Part shown: in pieces, positions 30,508-33,575 of the stretch
Position numbering within the stretch: position 1 is the first letter of the stretch
Layout: each line of letters begins with the position of its first letter
DNA from: a virus
IMG/VR virus record: IMGVR_UViG_3300035187_001625
Span: 1 to 33,575 of that record
DNA: 33,575 nt
Reading direction: 5' to 3' (one strand)
Notes under the pieces: generated by a model
What the model saw: the letters and a program-made list of their open reading frames with translations, nothing else
Database searches by the model: none
Told to the model about the DNA's origin: nothing
Position numbers and translations under genes: made by a program

Positions 30508-30694
30508 ATTTTCGCCTATAGCCATTTCCAAAAAATGGTTTTATCTTTGATTTGCTATTTAGGTTATCCAAACTTTGTAACATTAACAACAACGACCAAT
30601 AATAAGCATGGATTGCTAGTATTATAAAACACCAAAAGATATTTTTTTTGGACATAAGTTTGTTATTGTTGTGCTTAATCATAGCTTTATACAT
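30488..30694 (-). CDS. Putative small membrane protein, holin candidate
   Basis: This protein has up to 68 residues, with one hydrophobic segment (FWCFIILAIHAYYWSLLLML, about residues 20-39) and a polar, basic C-terminal half. The start is uncertain: ATGs at 30694 and 30682 have poorly spaced ribosome-binding sites (AAGGA), and one at 30655 has none. It overlaps the DUF1353 start by about 20 bp and is the first gene after the tail-block terminator. Its place before DUF1353 and endolysin makes it the best holin candidate in the window, but similarity to known holins is not visible. Confidence 0.45.
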   Translation of the reverse strand: MYKAMIKHNNNKLMSKKNIFWCFIILAIHAYYWSLLLMLQSLDNLNSKSKIKPFFGNGYRRKYETKNI

Positions 30695-30713
30695 CCTTGC
30701 ATTAAACTACGGT

Positions 30714-30741
30714 TAAAAAAAAGCCCCAATTAAGGGGCCTT
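30714..30741 (-). terminator. Strong terminator between tail genes and lysis genes
   Basis: GGCCCC and GGGGC with flanking A-T pairs form a 7- to 8-bp stem around TTAATT, followed on the minus strand by TTTTTTTTAA. It ends the fibre/P63C/tail transcript immediately after the stop at 30745. The lysis genes therefore need read-through or their own promoter, which I cannot identify. Confidence 0.85.
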
Positions 30742-30744
30742 ATA

Positions 30745-31431
30745 TTATGGTGTAAGCGTCAGCGCCTGCCACGCAAACACAGAAGCTCCTGGGTCTCCAG
30801 AGCAAAGCACGGTAATTGTGTTAGCGCTAGGTGTTACTTTTTGAATCGATACAGCATTAGCGCTCGATTGAATAGCAACGAAAGCTAAATCTGTAGCAGC
30901 CGCACCAGTTGCTGTAATAGTTACAGTTGCAGAGCCGCCAGCTTCTGTATGTTTGTTAGCAAACTTAACAACTGCCGCAGGTTGCAAAGCAGTAGCGAGT
31001 TTTGCTTTGGTTACAGCAGCATTAATGATTTTAGTTGTAGTCACAGCATCAGCTGCAATTGTTAATGCGCCCGATGATGCTATTGTCGCATCTCCAGACA
31101 TTGAAACTGCTGTGGCTACTCCCGCTGCGTTTCCCACCAAAATATTAGCATTAGCTAAAGGCAAAGTGGTGCTAGAAGCAACAAGACTCCAATTTCCAGA
31201 GCTGTAACTGATTTCAAGCCATGCGACTTGTACGCTGATAGCGCTTGGGGAGGATTTGATGGTGACTAAAGCCATATCAGATTCTTTTAAGCTTGCGCCA
31301 TCTTGCTGTGCTTTGTTCAAATAACCTGCTGTAGTTACAGTAGCCAAAGTATCATTTGTGTCAATGTAAACGATACGTGGTGTAACGCCTACAAGTCCAG
31401 TTACGTTTGCTACAATGTTTAAAATTGCCAT
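30745..31431 (-). CDS. Tail fibre-like structural protein
   Basis: This protein has 228 residues from the ATG at 31431 (AAAGGA six bases upstream); a longer frame from 31479 enters the P63C gene. It begins MAILNIVANVTGLVGVTPRI. The middle carries the phage fibre block ILVGNAAGVATAVSMSGDAT, then IASSGALTIAADAVTTTKI, a motif repeated in many tail fibres of aquatic phages. The C-terminus is Ala/Val/Thr-rich and beta. It is probably a second fibre or a capsid/tail decoration. It is the last gene before the strong terminator. Confidence 0.75.
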   Translation of the reverse strand: MAILNIVANVTGLVGVTPRIVYIDTNDTLATVTTAGYLNKAQQDGASLKESDMALVTIKSSPSAISVQVAWLEISYSSGNWSLVASSTTLPLANANILVGNAAGVATAVSMSGDATIASSGALTIAADAVTTTKIINAAVTKAKLATALQPAAVVKFANKHTEAGGSATVTITATGAAATDLAFVAIQSSANAVSIQKVTPSANTITVLCSGDPGASVFAWQALTLTP

Positions 31432-31441
31432 GATTTGTCCT

Positions 31442-32350
31442 TTAGAGTATGTTTTTTTTAGGTGCCACGCTGTCGACAAGTGACAAAAATTTATTCCATC
31501 CCCATCCTTGCGACAATGCCAATCTTTGCAATGTTAGTATAGTTTGCATATGATTACTTAGCAACGGATGGCCGACATCATTAGTTAACCACTGATGCAT
31601 CTTTGTTTTAGTAGTATCCGGGGTTCTAGTTTTTAGTTCTTCCAGTACTTCCGCACCCAGTCTTGAGTAGATAATATCGTTAGTATAATGCCCAACGCAT
31701 GAATATTTATTTTTTGACGTTGAGAATTCTGGCCAGCTTTTAAGTTTATAAATATTTTCGTAGTATTCATCTGGAAATCTTTTGCACCACGCAGTTAGCT
31801 CTTTAGTCAGTATCTTATTAAAATAAGCCTCAAGCGCATCACGAGGACGAATTTGTTGATAACCAGTTGCCTCATCGATTAAACCGATAATGCCCACGGT
31901 GGCAAGTGACTGTATAATAAGTGAGCTGATCTCCGCCATTCTGAGCTGTGTGCTTGTTAATTTACCATCTTTTTCAGCTTTTATGTATAATTCACAAACA
32001 GAAGGAATAACTTCTGCTCTATATCCATAATTTTTGTACCCATTTAACCCGATGTACTCTATTGATTTGATCATCTCAAGCGTAGACTGCGTTAGATAGG
32101 GCTTAAGTCGACCAGACTCTAAAAATGGTGGTATAGCATGACCTTCTTCATCTTTTTTCCTAGAGCCTCTAGATGGTCTTTCAAACGCATCGAAAATGGA
32201 TTTATGAGTAATTATTCTTCTTCCATCGTCTAACACAACACATGGCAGCTCTTTACCCATAATTTTAATTACACCCTGATGTGTAGCTTTTGGCGTCCAC
32301 CTAGCTTCCGCGCCTTTTTTTGCAAGCAAATTAATGTTAGGATTGGTCAT
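31442..32350 (-). CDS. P63C-domain protein
   Basis: This 302-residue protein has an N-terminal AntA-like region (KIMGKELPCVVLDDGRRIIT, then SRGSRKKDEEGHAIPPFL) and the P63C domain at the C-terminus: FPDEYYENIYKLKSWPEF, VGHYTNDIIYSRLGAEVLEELK, then MHQWLTNDVGHPLLSNHMQT. The activity of this family is unknown; members occur in phages and in regulatory contexts. Here it lies among tail genes but has a private promoter with an inverted repeat (32391-32419), so it may be made at a different time from its neighbours. A strong AAAGGAG precedes the ATG. Confidence 0.85.
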   Translation of the reverse strand: MTNPNINLLAKKGAEARWTPKATHQGVIKIMGKELPCVVLDDGRRIITHKSIFDAFERPSRGSRKKDEEGHAIPPFLESGRLKPYLTQSTLEMIKSIEYIGLNGYKNYGYRAEVIPSVCELYIKAEKDGKLTSTQLRMAEISSLIIQSLATVGIIGLIDEATGYQQIRPRDALEAYFNKILTKELTAWCKRFPDEYYENIYKLKSWPEFSTSKNKYSCVGHYTNDIIYSRLGAEVLEELKTRTPDTTKTKMHQWLTNDVGHPLLSNHMQTILTLQRLALSQGWGWNKFLSLVDSVAPKKNIL

Positions 32351-32390
32351 AAATATCTCCTTTAATTATTCGGGTTTAATCAAAAGAGAT

Positions 32391-32419
32391 ATTATAGGCA
32401 TCTTTCAGCGAGATGCCTA
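32391..32419 (-). promoter_or_regulatory. Palindromic promoter of the P63C gene
   Basis: On the minus strand TAGGCA (32419-32414), 17 bp, TATAAT (32396-32391). The -10 is perfect and the -35 matches four of six. The perfect 9-bp inverted repeat TAGGCATCT-N7-AGATGCCTA (32395-32419) contains the -35 in one arm and touches the -10 with the other. The stem could also act as a hairpin, with TTTTTT on the plus strand. Confidence 0.6.
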
Positions 32420-32420
32420 G

Positions 32421-32582
32421 CTATTTTTTCTTTCTTGCTGCTTTTAAGTTATCAACCAAGTTCGGGTAGGGACGACCTGCAGCTTTTGCAGATGCCTTAG
32501 CGATTGCTTTTTTCTTAGGTGATAATGGTTTAGGTTTGCCTAATTTTGTGGGCCTAGGCTTGTCCCAGATTTCTTTTTTCAT
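32421..32582 (-). CDS. Small basic phage protein near tail genes
   Basis: This 53-residue protein begins MKKEIWDKPRPTKLGKPKPL and continues with Lys/Ala repeats, then AAGRPYPNLVDNLKAARKKK. The pattern '.EIWDKPRP.KLGKPK.LSP.KK..AK..AKAAGRPYPNLVDN' is a familiar short phage protein of unknown role. Its ATG overlaps the stop of the upstream gene (ATGA), and its stop lies two bases before the promoter palindrome. It is below the length cut-off of many gene finders. Confidence 0.78.
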   Translation of the reverse strand: MKKEIWDKPRPTKLGKPKPLSPKKKAIAKASAKAAGRPYPNLVDNLKAARKKK

Positions 32583-32848
32583 CTGCAATCCCATTTCTTA
32601 AGAGCCAATGCTTTGCGTGTTGGGCGACCTTTTTCGTCTTTCATAGGTCCTTTAACGCCAGACATACGACTACAGAACGAAGACCGTCTAGCCGCCTTTT
32701 TAGGGCTTTTAGCAGCAGCCTTAGCACTGACTGGAGCTTGTAAGTTTCCGCCTGTTGCAGCGTTATATTTGCGCCTTCCAGCAGCAGACAACCCGCCTTC
32801 TGGATTTTTGTCCTTTTTAGTCATAACTACTGACGGTTTCTTTTTCAT
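32579..32848 (-). CDS. Small basic protein, DUF6321-like
   Basis: This protein has 89 residues from the ATG at 32848, which overlaps the preceding stop (ATGA); a GTG three codons earlier is less likely. The pattern KNPEGGLSAAGRRKYNAATG, followed by a Lys/Ala linker, then SRMSGVKGPMKDEKGRPTRK and ALALKKWDC, matches a widespread phage family of unknown function, which I associate with DUF6321. It is strongly basic and may bind nucleic acid or stabilise virion proteins. Confidence 0.78.
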   Translation of the reverse strand: MKKKPSVVMTKKDKNPEGGLSAAGRRKYNAATGGNLQAPVSAKAAAKSPKKAARRSSFCSRMSGVKGPMKDEKGRPTRKALALKKWDCR

Positions 32849-33300
32849 GATGGCCACACTATTTTTGGAAGACTTAAAACAAATTCATCTTCGTTGGGAA
32901 TTTCTCCCCCCGCATCAATTGCCATGTATTCAATGTAAACATGCTCCAAAAGTTGGTCACGCCATGCCACGAAGGCATCGGCTTCGGCTTTCCATTGGAT
33001 ATTGCTGCTTACAGCATAACTAATAATGCTATTAACGCTAGAATAGCCTCGACTTTGAGCTGCGGCCAATAGTAAGTCATTAACTTTTCTATCGATATCG
33101 AATTTAAAAGTTTCTACGTCGTATTGATGTTGGTATTGTGGGATTTCAGCTTCAAGTTCTGCCTCAGTTGGCTGTGCAATGTCAGGAACCGCCCAATATT
33201 TAATGACAATAGGACAATCTTGAGTGTCTTGGCCAAATTGAATATTGTTTAATTCAACTTGACTGGGGTATTTAATTTTACAAACATCTACGATATTCAT
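32845..33300 (-). CDS. Tail fibre assembly chaperone-like protein
   Basis: This 151-residue protein begins MNIVDVCKIKYPSQVELNNI. The centre VIKYWAVPDIAQPTEAELEA followed by a long helical part (SRGYSSVNSIISYAVSSNIQ, then WKAEADAFVAWRDQLLEHVY) is the architecture of phage fibre-assembly helpers, with a beta N-terminus and a helical C-terminus. Its ATG overlaps the stop of the fibre gene by one base (TAATG). This neighbour, just after a fibre C-terminus, is the main support. Confidence 0.72.
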   Translation of the reverse strand: MNIVDVCKIKYPSQVELNNIQFGQDTQDCPIVIKYWAVPDIAQPTEAELEAEIPQYQHQYDVETFKFDIDRKVNDLLLAAAQSRGYSSVNSIISYAVSSNIQWKAEADAFVAWRDQLLEHVYIEYMAIDAGGEIPNEDEFVLSLPKIVWPS

Positions 33301-33575
33301 TATCTAACTCTCCTTGCATAAATTGCGCCAAAGGCACTTAATCCAGCAGTATCAAAACTTGCATTAACAGTTAAGTAAATAGTTGTGCTGCTTGCTACAG
33401 TATATCTGATTGTTGGGACTACAGACCCCAAAGACAGAGGAATGCCTGTAAGTAAGTTTGTGTAATCGGTGGCACGATATAATGCATCATTCAAAGTTGC
33501 TGAAACAGTATTGAACCCAGCAGTTCTGTAACCCAATCTTGTAGATAGAGATGCAGGAGAATATTGAATTTGCCC
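33300..33575 (-). CDS. Tail fibre protein, C-terminal part (enters from the right end)
   Basis: The frame is open from position 33575 (GQIQYSPASLSTRLGY) to the stop at 33300 and gives 91 residues. It ends SFDTAGLSAFGAIYARRVR, a typical fibre C-terminus. There is no proper start codon in the window: the first possible one is a TTG at 33536 without a ribosome-binding site. It is most simply the end of the gene that leaves the window at position 1, with the fibre linker GGTGQ spanning the join. Confidence 0.75.
   Translation of the reverse strand, partial: GQIQYSPASLSTRLGYRTAGFNTVSATLNDALYRATDYTNLLTGIPLSLGSVVPTIRYTVASSTTIYLTVNASFDTAGLSAFGAIYARRVR

Noticed and set aside
32391-32430. Simple terminator of plus-strand transcription at the P63C palindrome
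   Set aside because: There is no plus-strand gene to terminate, and a perfect TATAAT at correct spacing on the minus strand makes a promoter-operator the better reading, though a hairpin role cannot be excluded.
1-33575. CRISPR array, insertion sequence or transposase
   Set aside because: No regularly spaced repeats and no transposase-like frame were seen on either strand.
1-33575. Naming a host genus from AT content and the initiator protein
   Set aside because: Several gammaproteobacterial groups would fit; nothing in the sequence decides between them.

Overview
The window is almost a whole genome of a short-tailed (podovirus-like) Caudoviricetes phage, roughly 36-40 % GC by eye. The head and packaging genes are of the P22/Sf6 type: an Sf6 gp1-like small terminase, a large terminase, a P22-type portal of about 720 residues, scaffold, coat, a gp4-like adaptor, a gp10-like needle-hub protein and three ejection-type proteins. 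There is no integrase, no CI-like repressor, no tRNA, no CRISPR array and no ParA/ParB gene. The thymidine kinase is close to the E. coli enzyme, which suggests a gammaproteobacterial host with an AT-rich genome; the genus cannot be told from the sequence.

Layout. (1) Late block, minus strand, read from 18847 down to 1: terL, portal, a run of six small genes, scaffold, coat, structural protein, gp4-like, gp10-like, three ejection-type proteins, tail fibre genes. (2) Plus-strand island 18903-20194: two unknown genes, thymidine kinase, one unknown gene. (3) A gene-poor stretch 20195-20876 with a structured repeat and a 26-residue membrane peptide gene that has its own perfect promoter and terminator. 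(4) Minus strand 21571-20877: zinc-finger protein and terS. (5) Plus-strand early operon 21797-23886 of seven small, mostly unknown genes behind a perfect sigma-70 promoter. (6) Minus strand 26723-23873: Cro-like regulator, winged-helix protein, replication initiator-like protein, DnaB-type helicase. (7) Plus strand 26817-28948: YqaJ exonuclease, Bet annealing protein, SSB. (8) Minus strand 33575-28987: tail fibre end, fibre chaperone, two small basic proteins, P63C-domain protein, another tail protein, a terminator, then the lysis genes and a VRR-NUC nuclease.

The left-end gene (N-terminal fibre part, running off at position 1 after ...SRGG) and the right-end gene (C-terminal fibre part, entering at 33575 with GQ...) look like two halves of one gene. 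Blocks 1 and 8 would then be one continuous late transcription direction and the molecule circular or circularly permuted, with only a few bases missing at the join.

Regulation. A 19-bp operator-like sequence occurs three times. It fills the 17-bp spacer of the early promoter at 21726-21754 and, in the same register, the spacer of the cro promoter at 26747-26775, and it lies again before yqaJ. This points to a Cro-centred early switch with no visible CI. A second motif, CACGTGTTRAC, is shared by the two perfect promoters at 20662-20690 and 21726-21754. A perfect inverted repeat is built into the promoter of the P63C gene, and a parS-like palindrome sits just upstream of the probable scaffold/coat promoter.
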